Positions 1 through 15,505 are shown, counted from the stretch's first letter. The stretch is 64,000 nucleotides of DNA from Serpula lacrymans var. lacrymans S7.9 (GCF_000218685.1 NW_006763295.1:1968430-2032429), one strand, 5' to 3'. Made by a program: numbers and translations. Notes: generated from the sequence alone by a model not told the origin.

Positions 1-1782
1 CGGAAACAACTGATAGGGATATGAGAACCTAGCTAAAGCTGAGACGGGCGCCACGTACCCAAGTCTCTTTCCTCATCGTCTGTACGCTTTTTACCGCTAT
101 CGTCAGCTAGTTTTTCCAACGCACGATGCAGCCCAAGGTCTAATGCCATCCGCATAGCATGGCCGCTTGGAAGCCACCCATTTGTGCTCCAAGCCGCAAG
201 CAACAACATCCCTAGACGAGAGTTGAGAACAAGACGACTATCTAAAAAGCAAGAAACTAACCCATGACAGCCTCTTTTCTGACTACTGGGCCGAAAAGAG
301 ATGAGCGGGCGATGCCTTGTGCTTCTTCCAGGCATTTGTAAAAGGTGGGACTGAGAGGACCGTTACCACTCCTGATCTTGGAAGCGATCGCCAGAATAGC
401 GTCGAAAGTCCAGGGTGTCCGCTCCATTAAACTTTCGAATGTATCATAGTTAGGGTCAAATAGCGGGATAAAAAGGTGGCATCCTGCGAAGAAGCTGTTC
501 ACTGCAGTCAGTGACAAGAACAGGATATGACGCATATATCGAGGTAACGTACATGTGATATAGTTCTCGGGCTTCGTTCTCGGATACTAGGCCCTAAAAT
601 AGTAGGGTATAAGATATTGAAATGAAACCTTGAAGGATCCGCGTACCTTTTCGATTACATGAGGGAAAGCATTTCGAGGGATAGGTTCTGCCTTTTTGCG
701 TTTTTTGACCCTAAAAAGTGTGAGAATCAAGATGTGGATGGGCGTTGGCGATGCTTACCTCTGGGAGGAAGTAGAGGGGGCGGCAGCGGCTTCTGCAGCG
801 GCGTTTGCCAGACCTTGGAGGGCCTCGATAGGAGCGTTTAGGGTAGAGCGAGGCAATGTATCTTCCGACTCGTCCTCTGAAGAAGGAGCAGTGCTGGGAA
901 TAATGCCATATGTTGCATATTTGTGGGGCTAGACGAATTTGGATGAGCGATATGGTCCGATGGAATGACGATGACTTACAGGCGGGGCGAAACCGGGGAG
1001 TGGGGGAAAGTGGCGGGGATTAGGCCTTGGCTGGTTGTCGATGGCTCCGATTTGGCCATGGATATCATAGCCAGTTCTGGGAGATTGCTGGTAGGCAGAC
1101 ATATCGCGGCTGGGACCTGGACCGATGTTTTGCGGATAGAATGATGGGTTTTGCGGGATAGCAGCGCTAGAGTGACCCTGCGTCTGGACGGCGGACAGAA
1201 TACGGTCGAGGGAAGATTGCATGCCGATCATCTGGCTTTGCATGACCTAGTATGTGAAGGTTAAGGGTGAGGTGTGTATGTGGAGGGTGTTGGCTTACTA
1301 AGTATTGACCCTCGAGTCTGGAGAGGCGCCTGATGGAGGTGAGATGGGGCGGGGATGGTTAGAGCAAGGAGGACTGACTCGACGCTTGGGCCCGACATGG
1401 GCTGTGCATTTTTCTTCTCTGGTTTCTCAAAGACGCAGTGTGTTCCACTGAGCTGGCATCGACGACAGGGAGCCTAGGAGAGAGGTCAGCCGGGCCGGGC
1501 GGAGGGGCGGTCCAGAGGGAGGATAACGAGTACGGCAAAGAACGAACTGACCTCTCCTTCACATCTGTTTTTGCCCTTCCTGCACGCGGTACAGGCCCGC
1601 GCTCCTCTCTTCGGTATGTGGACGGCCTGTTGCTGCGCGGATCCCCCGGCTGCCTCACTGGGCGACTGGGTCATCTCTGACCTCCCTTCGCCAATGCTCG
1701 TTCGCCGTCGTTTCGCTGGCACGTCTGACCCAGCAGAGGCAGAGGCAGAGGCAGAGGCAGAGGCAGTTGGCGACAGGGACAT
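1..1782 (-). CDS. Zn2Cys6 fungal-specific transcription factor, 3' part beyond window
   Basis: This is a DNA-binding transcriptional regulator acting in the nucleus. The start at 1782 is followed by a Ser-Ala run encoded by a hexanucleotide repeat (about 1735-1766) and a basic stretch. The zinc cluster is split by an intron at about 1475-1554: CTACRKGKNRC before it and CRRCQLSGTHC after it, together the six cysteines of a Zn2Cys6 finger. Further exons run leftward through a Gln/Pro-rich linker (about 980-1250) and an acidic stretch (about 770-925). Next comes the fungal-specific middle homology region, with GCHLFIPLFDP, GNGPLS, CLEEAQGIARSSLFGPVVRK and GWLPSGHAMRMALDLGLHRA (about 55-500). The gene leaves the window at its left edge, so the C-terminus is unseen. 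The target is unknown. The family assignment is firm; individual exon ends are approximate. Confidence 0.88.
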
Positions 1783-2976
1783 GGCGACTGCAATAATAAA
1801 GATGCGCTTCAGCCCGACCTCGTCCGAGCTCTATTCGTTATGGACTCAAAAAGCCGCTGAGCAGGATGGACCCTATACAGCCTGTCGTCCTCTCGCCACG
1901 TGCCATCACACCCCAATCCGGAATTTCAGATCACTTGACTTCCACCGCGCTCCCTCGCTCATCCCACTCACACCAGTTGCCATAATACATCCCTCAATGC
2001 CCCCGTGACCTCCCATTCCTCCTTATCATCACCACCCTTCTTTTCTCATCTCGACGCTGTTGTCTCGTCGCCCCCTTCTGACTCTCCTGTCAACATGGAC
2101 CAGCAACCTACCGTTCGACGCTGGTATTCCGTCCCCAATTTCCTGCACATTCGCTGCAATTTTCGCTCGCCAGTGCTCTACAGGAACTTCAGAAAATGCC
2201 ATCGACGCTTCTCCGCCGCCCGCCCCGTGGGGGTCTCGGTCACCACTGCCGTCATTCCAATGGCACTCGTGCGACGATAACATCTTGATAGGAGAGTGCA
2301 CGGCAACGTCCTTCAAATACTAGCTGACTTGTACTGCAACTTGGCTATCAGCGTATTCGTCCTTCCTATCGAGCAGCGTTCCACAACCAGTACAACTTCA
2401 AATGCAACTGGCATATGTGTCGTCCTCATTTTTGCTGTCCTCTTCCTTTCCATATAGGGGAACTCATGTGCTTACCATACGGTAGACCGCAACCCATATT
2501 GTACTGGAAAATTCAAGGTCTGATCGGCCTTACTCTATGCTAATATCTTCTCCCCAAAACTTTGCCTCAAACCGCTCGCGTTGGCTAAGGCTCCGCTGAG
2601 AAACGGCCGCTACACTGCTTACTTCCAAATTTTAGGTTTACTGTAATGGATCGAGTTCTGACCCGTTGCAGTAAGTAACGTGAATCGAATGCGGTATTAA
2701 TATGGCGCGAAGCCGATGCAAAGCAGTATGACAGCACAGGATGACTAGACCGTCGTTTTCTCACATTTTGTTATGACGTTCTTACCCCTGAAACTTTATC
2801 TATACTGTAACAAATTTATCTCGACAATAATAGTTTTGATGTGACTGGAATTAGAATAAGCAAAATGCGAAAATTGTTTGATCAGCCCCCTGAGTCCTGT
2901 ATAACCACCATACCTACTCTTCCTGCGGACCTCCTCTGCTATCCCGTGTTTCTCGGTATCGTTCCAGATGCCGGTA
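1783..2976. other. Intergenic, upstream of the Zn2Cys6 gene
   Basis: No convincing gene. A pyrimidine-rich stretch at about 1960-2090 is followed by an ATG in good context at 2095. Short open frames run from it to 2280 or, with a possible splice, to 2323. The predicted peptide matches nothing I recognise, and this may simply be the promoter/5' UTR region of the minus-strand regulator. The rest, to the 3' end of the alanyl-tRNA synthetase gene, shows nothing. Confidence 0.4.
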
Positions 2977-6657
<3,681 letters not shown>

Positions 6658-6924
6658 GCAGGTACTAAAATCATAACTGACTCGGCATATCAGAATCGTT
6701 CCAATCTAGGAAAATCGCATGACTAAGCACGATCATTGACTTCAGTCACGTGCGACCATATTTTCACCTCAACTTACTGCAGTGGTTTCGAGTAGCTGAA
6801 GGCCTTTTAGCTTTGTAGCGCTAGACCAAGGTCACATATAGGTAATGTCTCTGTTCTCGCGTTTTGAATCCAGGTATGCATGCTGAAACCCACTTCGGTT
6901 AGTCCATCTGCTCGCAGGTCCACC
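6658..6924. promoter_or_regulatory. Bidirectional promoter region, AlaRS and bL34m
   Basis: Short gap between two divergently read genes, so both promoters must lie here. A CACGTG E-box at 6747-6752 sits roughly mid-gap. No clear TATA box was seen. Confidence 0.5.
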
Positions 6925-7278
6925 ATGCCTCGAATCTTGCGACAGCTCGTGCGGCTTTTATCCCGTCCACCCACCCTACAAGCTTTACCAAGTCGCGCAG
7001 CATCCCATCTCAGAGCGTTTCAAGCAACATTGCCATTCTGTTCCCAAATTCTCAACAACCATAATCCCCTTCTCTTTGGCCCAGCCCAACATCGAATCTC
7101 GTCTCCGATATTGGCCGCGGTACACCAAGTAAGGTTTGCTGCACGGGGCACTGAATACCAACCGTCCCAACGGAAAAGAAAGAGAAAGCATGGGTTCTTA
7201 GCTAGGAAGAGGAGCATCACCGGACGGAGGATTCTTGCACGGCGAAAAGCCAGAGGCCGCACGTTCTTGAGCCATTGA
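6925..7278 (+). CDS. MRPL34: Mitochondrial large-subunit ribosomal protein bL34m
   Basis: Small, very basic protein of the mitochondrial large ribosomal subunit. The C-terminal 45 residues carry the bL34 signature: [18 protein letters not shown], then [18 protein letters not shown] at the end. The N-terminal 70 or so residues are Arg/Ser/Leu-rich without acids, fitting a mitochondrial presequence that bacterial L34 lacks. An in-frame ATG lies upstream at 6880, but the one at 6925 has the better context (CCACCATG) and begins [12 protein letters not shown], so it is chosen. No intron is needed. The family is certain; the start is uncertain by 15 codons. Confidence 0.93.
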   Translation: MPRILRQLVRLLSRPPTLQALPSRAASHLRAFQATLPFCSQILNNHNPLLFGPAQHRISSPILAAVHQVRFAARGTEYQPSQRKRKRKHGFLARKRSITGRRILARRKARGRTFLSH

Positions 7279-7670
7279 CGGGATACGATGGGACTCTTGG
7301 CATTGTATATTGTGAGTTTAACAAGCGTACTATCATCGTGCTACGTCTTGTTTTCTTATAACTCAAGTGTCCTAGAATCAACCACCGGAAGACTAGGGGC
7401 TTGAGCTTATGTCTGGCACCTGCGTGCTTTCTGCGCGACATATCTCAGACCGCACGCAATCCTATATTCCTTCCTCCAAGTAATAAACTACCAACGCTGT
7501 GCAAGCTGTTTGGCTATATAATCATATACTGTTGGATCCTCTCAGCTTACATGACGACTGATTGATTATAGAAACCATCTTATTACATGACTCTGCACTA
7601 TGGACATAACCTAACCTCGTTGTCCGTACAGATGGCCTCAGTCAGTATTGCGTGATAAGTAAAAACCTAA
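7279..7670. other. Convergent 3' intergenic region
   Basis: AT-rich gap between the convergent ends of bL34m and the CLASP-type gene. It should hold both 3' UTRs and polyadenylation signals. No gene seen. Confidence 0.6.
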
Positions 7671-10261
7671 TTAGTTCATATCCACATCGACCAGAACCTG
7701 TCGATTCAGATCTTCACTAGTGAAAGCAGGCTTGGCAAGCGGAGGAATAAACGCAGCATCGAAAGGGCTCCTTGCCGCATCCGTATCCTGGGAAGGGCTA
7801 TCATCCATGAAGTTTGGAATAGCTGCTTTTCCTTGTTGAATGTTTTGGGAACCGAAGAAATTGAGAGGGGCATTGGGATCCTGAGCCTGAGGTGCCAGTG
7901 TCAGATACGATTGAGGGGGCGAAAGTGGTGAGGAGGGCGTGAAAAGGAATCCACGCTCAATAGATGACAACAGGGCGGTGATTGGCGTTTTTGTAACTGA
8001 ATTGTGGGTTCCTGTGGGTTGTGAAGGGGTTGAGATAACGGGAAAACTTGGACGTGGTTGTGATTGTTGAACCTCTGGGACTTCTTCCGATACTGTAACC
8101 CCTCCATCAGCACTCGCAGGAGTGGAAACGCCGCTCTCTTGTACTACAGTGACTGTTGTGTCTGGAGTGTCTTCTTTCAGTTCATCAGTGGGTACTTCCG
8201 TATCTGGGACAAGTTCCAATCCAGGGGACGGTGGTAGCGGCACAGATGTCGGTTGAGCATTTGGACTAGGAGGCAAGGGAATCGCATCCGGTTTGACTTT
8301 CTTCGACTTCTCAGCATCTTTTGGTCGGGAGGTCGAAGGCTTACTACTCGCCACAGCTTTGCTTTTATCTCTTATCGTCAGTGGCTTCGTGACCACCTTT
8401 CCTACATTCGTGGACACAGCGCGTCCCCACATCGGCTTCGCGCTATGATTATCACTTGCTTTTCGAGCGTCCTTTGCCGCGTTAATGCGAGAAAGCTGCG
8501 AGAGCGTAGGATTCGTCACGCCTCTTGCTCTCGTTACGTTTCGTTGTGAAGGTTCTGCATCCGAGCGAGATGATGACTGTGATGATAGGAGGGAGGTGGG
8601 ATGGCGTGCAGCGGCAGAAGTAGGTCGTGAAGTATCCGTCCTCGAAGGCACGCGGCTCATTGGCTCCCTTCCCTTCGAAGCTGTAGGCTGGAAAGGAGGA
8701 GGTTTCGTGGACGAGGTGCTAGCCTTCAAAGGTACATTCCTCCCTGAGTTATCAGCACGAGAAGTAGGCCGTGATGCCTTTGTGCTTTTGAGTTCACTCT
8801 CGTCAAGCTCTTGACTGGTACAAGGCGTTTCGACGGGTGGTTGGATGGGAACTCTCCTTGCGCCGCCAACGACGCGTGACTTGCCCTCGTTATTTTTATC
8901 CTTCTCAGAAGCTGACACTCTGAGCTCGCTTTGGCTTTTAACCCTTTCTGGCCGAAGAGGACCGCGGTTTACTGGGACGGCAGGTACAGCAAAGGGTGCA
9001 TCGCGCCGGGTTGCAATCACACTCTTTGGGCGGGGGGCCGGTTCTTGTGAGGAAGACTGCGAAGCTACAGGATGGCTGGAAGACGATGCGAGAACAGGCC
9101 GAGATGCAGCCGAAGGCGGTACACCACCTCGCAGAGTATTGGCACGTACGCGAACATACGGCTGAGATGTAGGAGGCGCTTGAACGGTTGGATTGGGCGC
9201 TTCCTCCGAAATCACATTCGGTTTCGCAGTTCCATGACCAGGAAAGTCTGTTGCTTTTGTTTTGGCGGTTGGTTTCTTGGCCACTGCGCCAGTTGAGAGC
9301 TGTGAAGACGATGCTGATCTTGTATGCCCTTTAGTACGATCGACGACGACGTCGTTTAATGCCACTGTCAGCTGAGTACGAAGTTGCGACTTTGCTTGAC
9401 TTTTAGATCCCAGCGCTCGACTACTACCTGATGCAGGTACGGAAGGATGATTCTGAACGTCAAGATATTTCCTTATGACCGGCGTCAAGGGGGCGACGAA
9501 TCTAAGGAAGCAATATCAGTACAGCATATCTTTTACAATCAAACACTAACTCACCCATCCACCCTACTGGGCATAAGCGTTTTATACGCCTCAAAAACCT
9601 TCTTGCTTATTTTCCTAACATCCGCGCTCGCATCTTTCGCCGTCGCTCTGATAACTTCCTCAACAAGCCGCGCACGCGACTCTTTCTCCAGATCCGGAGG
9701 GTTGAAGCAATTCAGGCATCCCAAGACTGATTCTGCAGCCGCCAAGCGAAGCGAGACTGATTTGCTCCCCAGCGATTCTGCGAGGTACGGCAGAATGGAA
9801 GGTAGCTGCGTGCTTTCTATCGTGATGAGAATGCATGACCTTGCACGTGTTGTGAAGACTTTGTTGGCGCGGGTGCAGAGGTTGAGAAGGGTAGGTAGGA
9901 AGAGAGGGAGGAGTGGCTCGAAGGATGATCCGAGACCTGTCGCCACTGCACCTATCAGCTCGATCGCGGTACCAGAAAGCCTGGTCCGCTCGGAATTCAT
10001 AGAGTTGGTGAGAGGACGCGACAGCGACCGTAGGCCTGCGATGAGCTCGGGAGGAAAATCACAAGCGCCATTATTACATAGGGATACAAGGTGAGAGATT
10101 CCTTTCGCAATCGTATCCCAAGACTCTTCTGTCTCCTCTAGACATATCTTGCTCCGGACAGACTCTATTTCAGCCGCGAGTGTGGAAGATGATTCACACT
10201 GTGGAATTTTATCAGCCCCAGTCACAGCAGCGAAGCAGGGGCTTACCTTGATATTTCGCAT
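7671..10261 (-). CDS. CLASP-type TOG/HEAT microtubule-associated protein
   Basis: Probably binds tubulin and stabilises microtubules. Three exons: a tiny one (MRNIK, 10261-10247), then an intron GTAAGC...CCACAG; the TOG exon; a GTGAGT...TTAG intron at about 9490-9560; and a long last exon. The second exon encodes alpha-helical HEAT repeats with CLASP_N-like features (WDTIAKGI near the start, RTRLSGTAIELIGAVATGLG, FTTRARSCILITIESTQLP, DASADVRKISKKVFEAYKTL). The splice joins VDG to FVAPLTPVIRKYL. The remaining 600 residues are Ser/Pro/Arg/Thr-rich and look disordered, with many basic SR and SRP patches of the sort that bind microtubules. Only one TOG domain is visible, fewer than in full-length CLASP/Stu1, so it may be a short paralogue. 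Divergent from RPS18. Confidence 0.78.
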
Positions 10262-10527
10262 AGACCGCAGTTAGCTCGTGGGTGGATTAGAGAAGAGGGA
10301 GCTATGAGGGCAAAGTTCAACCTTTTTACTATGATCTGAGTGACTTCTGGAAACAAGTGCACGAGTTTTGCTGCAGGCGCGTTAACGCGCCACACACCAC
10401 GTGACCGCTCAACTATTCGCATTATTATGTAATTTGCGGTGCTCGCCGACCGCATTGAGACTCAGCTTACTCATTGACTGAGGGCTTCAAGATATTGCTC
10501 GTCGTTCGCCAAAGGCCCATCATCAAG
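10262..10527. promoter_or_regulatory. Bidirectional promoter, CLASP-type gene and RPS18
   Basis: Shared upstream region of two divergent genes. A CACGTG E-box is at 10398-10403, followed by AC to give CACGTGAC. The right end runs into the RPS18 5' UTR. Confidence 0.5.
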
Positions 10528-10686
10528 GTGAGAAATGCTGCCAATTCTCCAGTCTGTGAAAGCTTGTGTCCTGTAATGTTGCGTGGAGAAGATCCGGGCT
10601 TTGAAGTGTGAAAAATGGCACAGTTTCAACTGGATGACATGTATGTCCTTTGGATGACTTATGCTGACCGAACCTCTGCTTTACAG
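10528..10686 (+). other. Intron in the RPS18 5' UTR
   Basis: A GTGAGA donor follows CATCAAG at 10527 and a CTGCTTTACAG acceptor ends 14 nt before the ATG at 10700. Ribosomal protein genes of basidiomycetes often carry such a leader intron. I checked it for box C/D and H/ACA snoRNA motifs and found no convincing set. Confidence 0.6.
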
Positions 10687-10699
10687 AAATCTCACCACC

Positions 10700-11348
10700 A
10701 TGTCTCTCGTACTTCCTGAGGCGCATCAACAATTCCAGGTTTAGCGCTTCCTTTACTCGGTTTCTCATCCGTTCTGACAAATAAACCTCTATTGATCAGC
10801 ACATTCTCCGTCTCCTTAACACTAATGTTGACGGTAAACGCAAAATCATGTACGCCTTGACCGAGATCAAGGGTGTCGGTCGTCGTTACTCCAACCTTGT
10901 CTGCAAAAAGGCCGATGTTGACCTTAACAAGCGGTGCGTTCAGACGACAAAAAGTACACATGGTGCAAAAATATTGAAGAAAGTGACTTTGAATATAGGG
11001 CTGGAGACCTGAACTCCGATGAACTGGAACGTATCGTCACCATCATCCAAAACCCCACACAGTTCAAAATCCCCACATGGTTCCTTAACAGACAGAAGGA
11101 TATCGTTGACGGCAAAAACTCTCAAATATTGTCCAACGGTGTTGACTCTAAACTCCGTGACGATCTCGAGCGATTGAAGAAGATTCGTGCTCACCGTGGT
11201 CTGAGACATTTCTGGGGTCTCCGTGTCAGGGGTCAACACACAAAAACGACAGGTATGGGTGTTATACTTTTATCTGGAGTTAGAGCTCACACGAGAATAT
11301 CAAGGTCGTCGGGGAAAGACTGTTGGTGTGTCGAAGAAGCGTGGTTAG
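10700..11348 (+). CDS. RPS18: 40S ribosomal protein uS13 (S18)
   Basis: Component of the small-subunit head in the cytosolic ribosome, contacting tRNA and the large subunit. The spliced product is complete: [13 protein letters not shown], intron 10739-10799, [20 protein letters not shown] and [20 protein letters not shown], then a GTGCGT...AATATAG intron, [27 protein letters not shown] and [19 protein letters not shown] last GTATGG...ATCAAG intron precedes [13 protein letters not shown] and TAG at 11346-11348. Length and motif order match eukaryotic uS13 throughout. The start has a strong CCACCATG context. Confidence 0.97.
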
Positions 11349-11798
11349 GTGTTCTTATTTTATTTGTTGCATTGGAGACGTATTTCCTGTATGGTGCTTT
11401 CACATCTATGACTATAGCAACATGCACGCCATGCCCATGACATTTGCAATACGACGAATGATCAGCGATCATCATCCGCATTGAACTGAAGGCTGTAACT
11501 ACTGCATTTATTTCTCCTTGATCTATGTTCCGGTGCATTGAAATGACTTGAATATGAGAGGCACAAGGGAGAGCACTAGTCCCGAGCTGTAATGACGCTG
11601 AGCCTTATGAGTTGTAGCGTGTGTACACTCCTGAGGTCGATGATCTTCATATTTGCCTTTTTGGGTGTCCGAGTAATGCACGTGAGCATTCTGGAAAGTT
11701 CAAGTTCGGAAGACGAGGTTTCATCCGGTCATAGGCTCTCATATAAGTAAAGCTCCACGACGCGTCTCCGGTACAACCTTTCCCTTCAACTAACCATC
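11349..11798 (+). promoter_or_regulatory. Intergenic with upstream region of the next gene
   Basis: RPS18 3' UTR followed by the promoter of the next gene. A TATAAG box lies at 11742-11747, 57 bp before the chosen ATG at 11799. No gene or RNA seen. Confidence 0.45.
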
Positions 11799-12677
11799 AT
11801 GACCACCTGGGCGCAGACAGTCCGACACCCATGGTTCGATCACCCCTCAATGAAACGCAAGCTCGCCCTCGTCGAAGACGCAGACGACGATAACAGTCCC
11901 GAGCCAGACTCTTATCATTATCCCTACATCCGCGCAGCTTCGCCACCCAGTACGCCCTCGCGCACAAAACGACAGCGGTGCGCGACGCTCGAACAGGGGT
12001 TCGCACATCTTAACCTCAGCGCATACAAGTCCCCGTCTTCCGTCCCCGCACACACCAACGCCCACCCCCCTACTCGCTCCCCACCGCTCTCCCCCTATCT
12101 CGCTTCCGCTCACAGCCCCGTCGTTCGGGAAATACCATACACTCACCATGCGCGCTCGCCTTCCGCGATGGAAGACGACTCAGTCGCGCCAGGTGTCGTT
12201 CTGCCCACGCTCGTAGAAGAGCCAACCTCGCCAGAGCTAGAGATACCCGAGGTCAGGATGAAATCATCCTCTTGGTACGAACCAGAGAAAGACCGTACGT
12301 CCTCCACTTATTTTACCGGGTTTATGCGCCATTCAAGCGCTGTGACTGCAGGCATAGTCGTTACTGACCTTGATGGCTCAGACGATGAAGACGGTCAGGA
12401 CAGGGGCGCGGAAGCGAGGGGGACGGTCGTTATATCGCCAGCTTTGCTTGATCGTATTAGGGAGAATGCAAAATCGACTGCTTCGCTGAAGGAACTCCCT
12501 ACTCCTGACCATGATCCTAGCAAAGCGCTCGTACTCTTCAAGCCGCTGCCCTTGACGTCAGGAGAGCAGAAAAAATCTATTCAAAAATCCGAAGAAGCAC
12601 AGTTATGGGCACCGCCAAACCGTGTCGTCTCGCAGCCTTCCCGTTATGAGGATGATGATGCCATGGACGTAGAATAA
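11799..12677 (+). CDS. Unknown acidic, proline/serine-rich protein
   Basis: I do not recognise the family. The product is about 270-292 residues with few predicted helices: MTTWAQTVRHPWFDHPSMKRKL at the start, an acidic patch (VEDADDDNSPEPD), a basic KRQR patch that could be a nuclear signal, a long Pro/Ser/His segment, then VLPTLVEEPTSPELEIPEVR and WYEPEKDR. A likely 57-bp intron (GTACGT...GACTGCAG, about 12296-12352) joins EKDR to IVVTDLDGSDDEDG. Because it is a multiple of three and open, retention would also be in frame. The end is acidic (EDDDAMDVE). A TATA-like box and good codon use support a real gene. Confidence 0.7.
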   Translation: MTTWAQTVRHPWFDHPSMKRKLALVEDADDDNSPEPDSYHYPYIRAASPPSTPSRTKRQRCATLEQGFAHLNLSAYKSPSSVPAHTNAHPPTRSPPLSPYLASAHSPVVREIPYTHHARSPSAMEDDSVAPGVVLPTLVEEPTSPELEIPEVRMKSSSWYEPEKDRTSSTYFTGFMRHSSAVTAGIVVTDLDGSDDEDGQDRGAEARGTVVISPALLDRIRENAKSTASLKELPTPDHDPSKALVLFKPLPLTSGEQKKSIQKSEEAQLWAPPNRVVSQPSRYEDDDAMDVE

Positions 12678-13009
12678 CGGGGGTACTTACTTATCTTTAT
12701 ATTCATTATCCTTATCAATTTATTTTTATTTCTTGCTCCCGTCCTGCGGTCAACGTGGTTGATTATTGGCATTGTGAATGATGACAGAAAGACATGTCTA
12801 ATGGTAACGAGACAACAGACATCTAGGAACCGAGACTGATACTAGTGTTTGAAACAACCGACTAAAACAATGGTAAGCAGAAAAAACCCAACAGACCTAC
12901 AGAAAATAACAACTTTGAAAACACACAACAACAAATTAGAAGTCCCAGATCAGGAAAAAGCAATAGCAGGGGATGGAATGGGGAGGAAAGAAGCGTAGTA
13001 TATATATAA
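12678..13009. other. Convergent 3' intergenic region
   Basis: AT-rich gap between the convergent ends of the unknown acidic protein gene and HAP2. No open frame of note. Confidence 0.6.
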
Positions 13010-14322
13010 TCAAGTCCCAGAGGAGCTGGGTACATGTCCGCTCCGTGCTCCGTATTGAATCATGTCTTCCGTGTGCCTTTGTAGCTCAGAGCCGGTTGTG
13101 CTGGGCACTAAAGGATCGCCATGATACAGGCCTTCAGCATAGTTAACATGTGAATGGTGATGCCGGGCATGTGCGTGAGGGTGGGGGACATGATGCATTT
13201 GTACGGGTACGGGAGCATAGGGAGACCGTAAGGTGATGGGAGCAGAGTTAGTAGTGCCTTTAGGGGGGTGAGGATGGTGCTGAGAAAGATGGTTGCGATT
13301 GGAGGTAGTCGACTGTGGGTTAGCGGGGAGGGACGAAGACTGAGTGGTGGGAGGCGTGGTAAAGTGGGCTGAGGGCTGTGCTCGAGCATCCGCAAATGAA
13401 TGGGGAAGCTGAGGAGAGCTCGAAGCGGATACACTTGGGTGGGAGAGGGAATGATAAGGAGCACTCAAAAGGCTGACGGGGTCGACTTCATGTGCCGTGT
13501 GAAGTTGTGCATAGGGGTCACGGTTGTGCGAATAATGGGGCTGGAGCGGCGGGTGATGTGGCAGAGAGCTGGCGGCTGGCTCTTGCTGTTGTTGAGAATG
13601 AGCGGTCTCAGGGACGGCAGGGGGAGGCATCCTGGTAGCTTCGTCGTCTCTGGCAACATTCATGTCGCTGTCGTTGTCATCGGGGTCCTCGTCGTTGGTG
13701 TGCTCTGGGTGTTGCGAGGGACCTTCGCCATCGATGTTCAAAGCTTTTTGGGCCGCTATTTCTTCTGCGGTGAGGAAGCGACCGCCTGGGCCGCGTGGTC
13801 TGCGCATAGCATGCTTATGCCTAGACTCGTGCAGATAAGGCTGAAATGGGAGGTATTAGGGGGTAAAGAAGGGCGGATAACAAGACGACGAACCTTTCTC
13901 TGCCTGGAGAGCCTGTGTAGCTCCTCGAGTCTGGCGCGCGCTACACGGCGTTTGAGAATGCGAAAATACTGCTTTGCGTTGACATAGAGAGGCTCCTCGT
14001 CGATGGAGGAGGGGTCGTCGTGGATGTGGTCTACGGGTGTTGGCTGCTGAGACCTGTCTATGTCTGGGGAGGTGTGTGTGGTTGCGGAGTGGAGGTGGTG
14101 GTGGTGGTGGTGGAGAAAGAGGTCGTCTGGGGGAGAGTCGCGGTGAGAGTGTGCGGCGGGGGTGGAGGGGCCAGGGGAGGGATTGCGGGAAGGGTGGGCT
14201 GAGTATGAGCGGTAGAAGGACGGGTGGTAGAGGTCATTGTGGCCTTGGCTGTTTTCGTAGCTGCGGGCAAAGTGTAGTTGATGATAAGCGGGAGAGAGCA
14301 GCTGATCGACAGGATCGCCCAT
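13010..14322 (-). CDS. HAP2: CCAAT-binding complex subunit HAP2/NF-YA
   Basis: Sequence-specific subunit of the trimeric CCAAT-binding complex (with HAP3 and HAP5), a nuclear activator. The core is unmistakable: EEPLYVNAKQYFRILKRR and VARARLEELHRLSRQRK form the subunit-association helix. After a GTTCGT...TTTCAG intron (about 13840-13895) come PYLHESRHKHAMRRPRGPGG and RFLTAEEIAAQKAL, the DNA-contacting segment. The start at 14322 (MGDPVDQLLSPAYHQLH) is preferred; an in-frame ATG at 14394 is possible. The N-terminus has a six-His run coded by a CAC/CAT microsatellite (about 14094-14115). The C-terminal 220 residues are His/Pro/Ser/Gln-rich, as in fungal HAP2 activation regions. Divergent from THO1 with only 138 bp between starts. 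Confidence 0.95.
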
Positions 14323-14460
14323 TGATTGGCTGGCTGGCGGACAGAGTCCAATTCGCTCAACGAGCAAACAACCGTGACTCACCCTCCACGTCACACAACA
14401 CTCACGTCACATTACTCACACGTTCCCTTACGTAACACACACCTTCCTCTCTTCTCTACC

Positions 14461-15505
14461 ATGGAATCAAAGCTGTACGTCCACCACTCCCTCCTCTCTC
14501 TCCTCACACTCACCTTCCAACAGAAAACAGCTCAAGGTCGTCGACCTCAGGGACATCCTCTCAAAGGCTGCAGTCTCAATCCCTGCAAAGGCAAACAAGC
14601 AGGACCTCATCAATAAAATTGTCGCTACTCCAGCTGCTGTCCAAGTTTACCAGAAACAGCATCCTTCAGCAACACCAAAAAAGACGCCTTCATCAGCAAA
14701 GGCTCCATCGGTGTCCACGTCAAATGATGATTTGGCAAGTCTCTTTCCCGCTCTCATCTCATGCTCTCACTTATTCTGTTGCCTCAAAGTTGGCTCCCCC
14801 TGAAGAGTGAGTCGCGGCGCATACACCCAGCCCTTCCTTATTTACCCATTTTCACAGCTTGGACTTTGACGACCCTGGTCTTCCACAAGAAGCTCCTGTC
14901 GTGAAACCTTCTCCTACGAAACAGCCTCCTGCATACAAGCTATCTCGTTCAGATGTACCTATGCCTGTATGACACGCGTGTCTTTTCGAGTTTACGCGTC
15001 CTCACATTTCATATAGGATGCCCCAGCTGAATCGCCCGCCGAACCTCCATCCTCAGAAACGCCCACTGATGCACAACCCGCTCAAGACACGGTAGTAGAC
15101 GAAGAGCTCGCCCGACGAAAAGCCAGGGCAGAGCGTTTCGGTATCCCCTTAGTCGAACCTAAAGCTCGTCCACAGAAAGCCAAAAAAGACTCGCCAAAGC
15201 AGTCACAAATCAAAGCCTCCGCCGTGAACGACGTGAGTATCTACTACCTCTTGTCATTATTTTTTCGCGTGCTTACGTTTATCAGGACCCTGAGAAACTC
15301 CAAAATCGTGCTGCTCGGTTCGGTATTCCCCAGAAAGCCTCCAACGGCTCCACTGGCCAGAAACGGGCTGCACCAGTCGAGGAAGTTGATGCCGAGGAGC
15401 TCGAAAGAAGGAAGAAGAGAGCGGAGAGGTTTGGTACTGTAAGTCTATTCACCCTTGTCAGCGGCACTTGTTCTCAAAGTTTTCATCTAGGGTGCCAAAG
15501 CATAA
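14461..15505 (+). CDS. THO1: SAP-domain nuclear RNA-binding protein, THO1/SARNP (CIP29) type
   Basis: Probably acts in mRNP assembly and export with THO/TREX, as THO1/SARNP do. Spliced exons give MESKLKQLKVVDLRDILSKA, then VSIPAKANKQDLINKI, an N-terminal SAP helix-extended-helix. After a linker rich in Pro, Ser and Thr come three short repeats typical of SARNP: ARRKARAERFGIP, QNRAARFGIPQK and ERRKKRAERFGTG. Several introns of about 50-70 bp interrupt it; the last exon supplies only GAKA and TAA at 15503-15505. The length, about 220 residues, matches the family. The start follows ACC (ACCATGG, strong context). Confidence 0.87.

Noticed and set aside
2005..2323. A small gene upstream of the Zn2Cys6 regulator
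   Set aside because: Start context is good, but no splice model gives a recognisable protein; left as a note in the intergenic entry.
8253..9165. Plus-strand open frames opposite the CLASP-type gene
   Set aside because: Shadows of a long low-complexity minus-strand exon; no motifs, and the minus frame is continuous with the TOG exon by a clean splice.
10528..10686. Intron-encoded snoRNA in the RPS18 leader
   Set aside because: TGATGA-like and CTGA-like words occur, but no proper box C/D pair with flanking stem, and no H/ACA structure.
13400..13987. 195-codon plus-strand frame opposite HAP2
   Set aside because: Antisense to a His/Pro-rich HAP2 exon and its intron; composition explains the openness.
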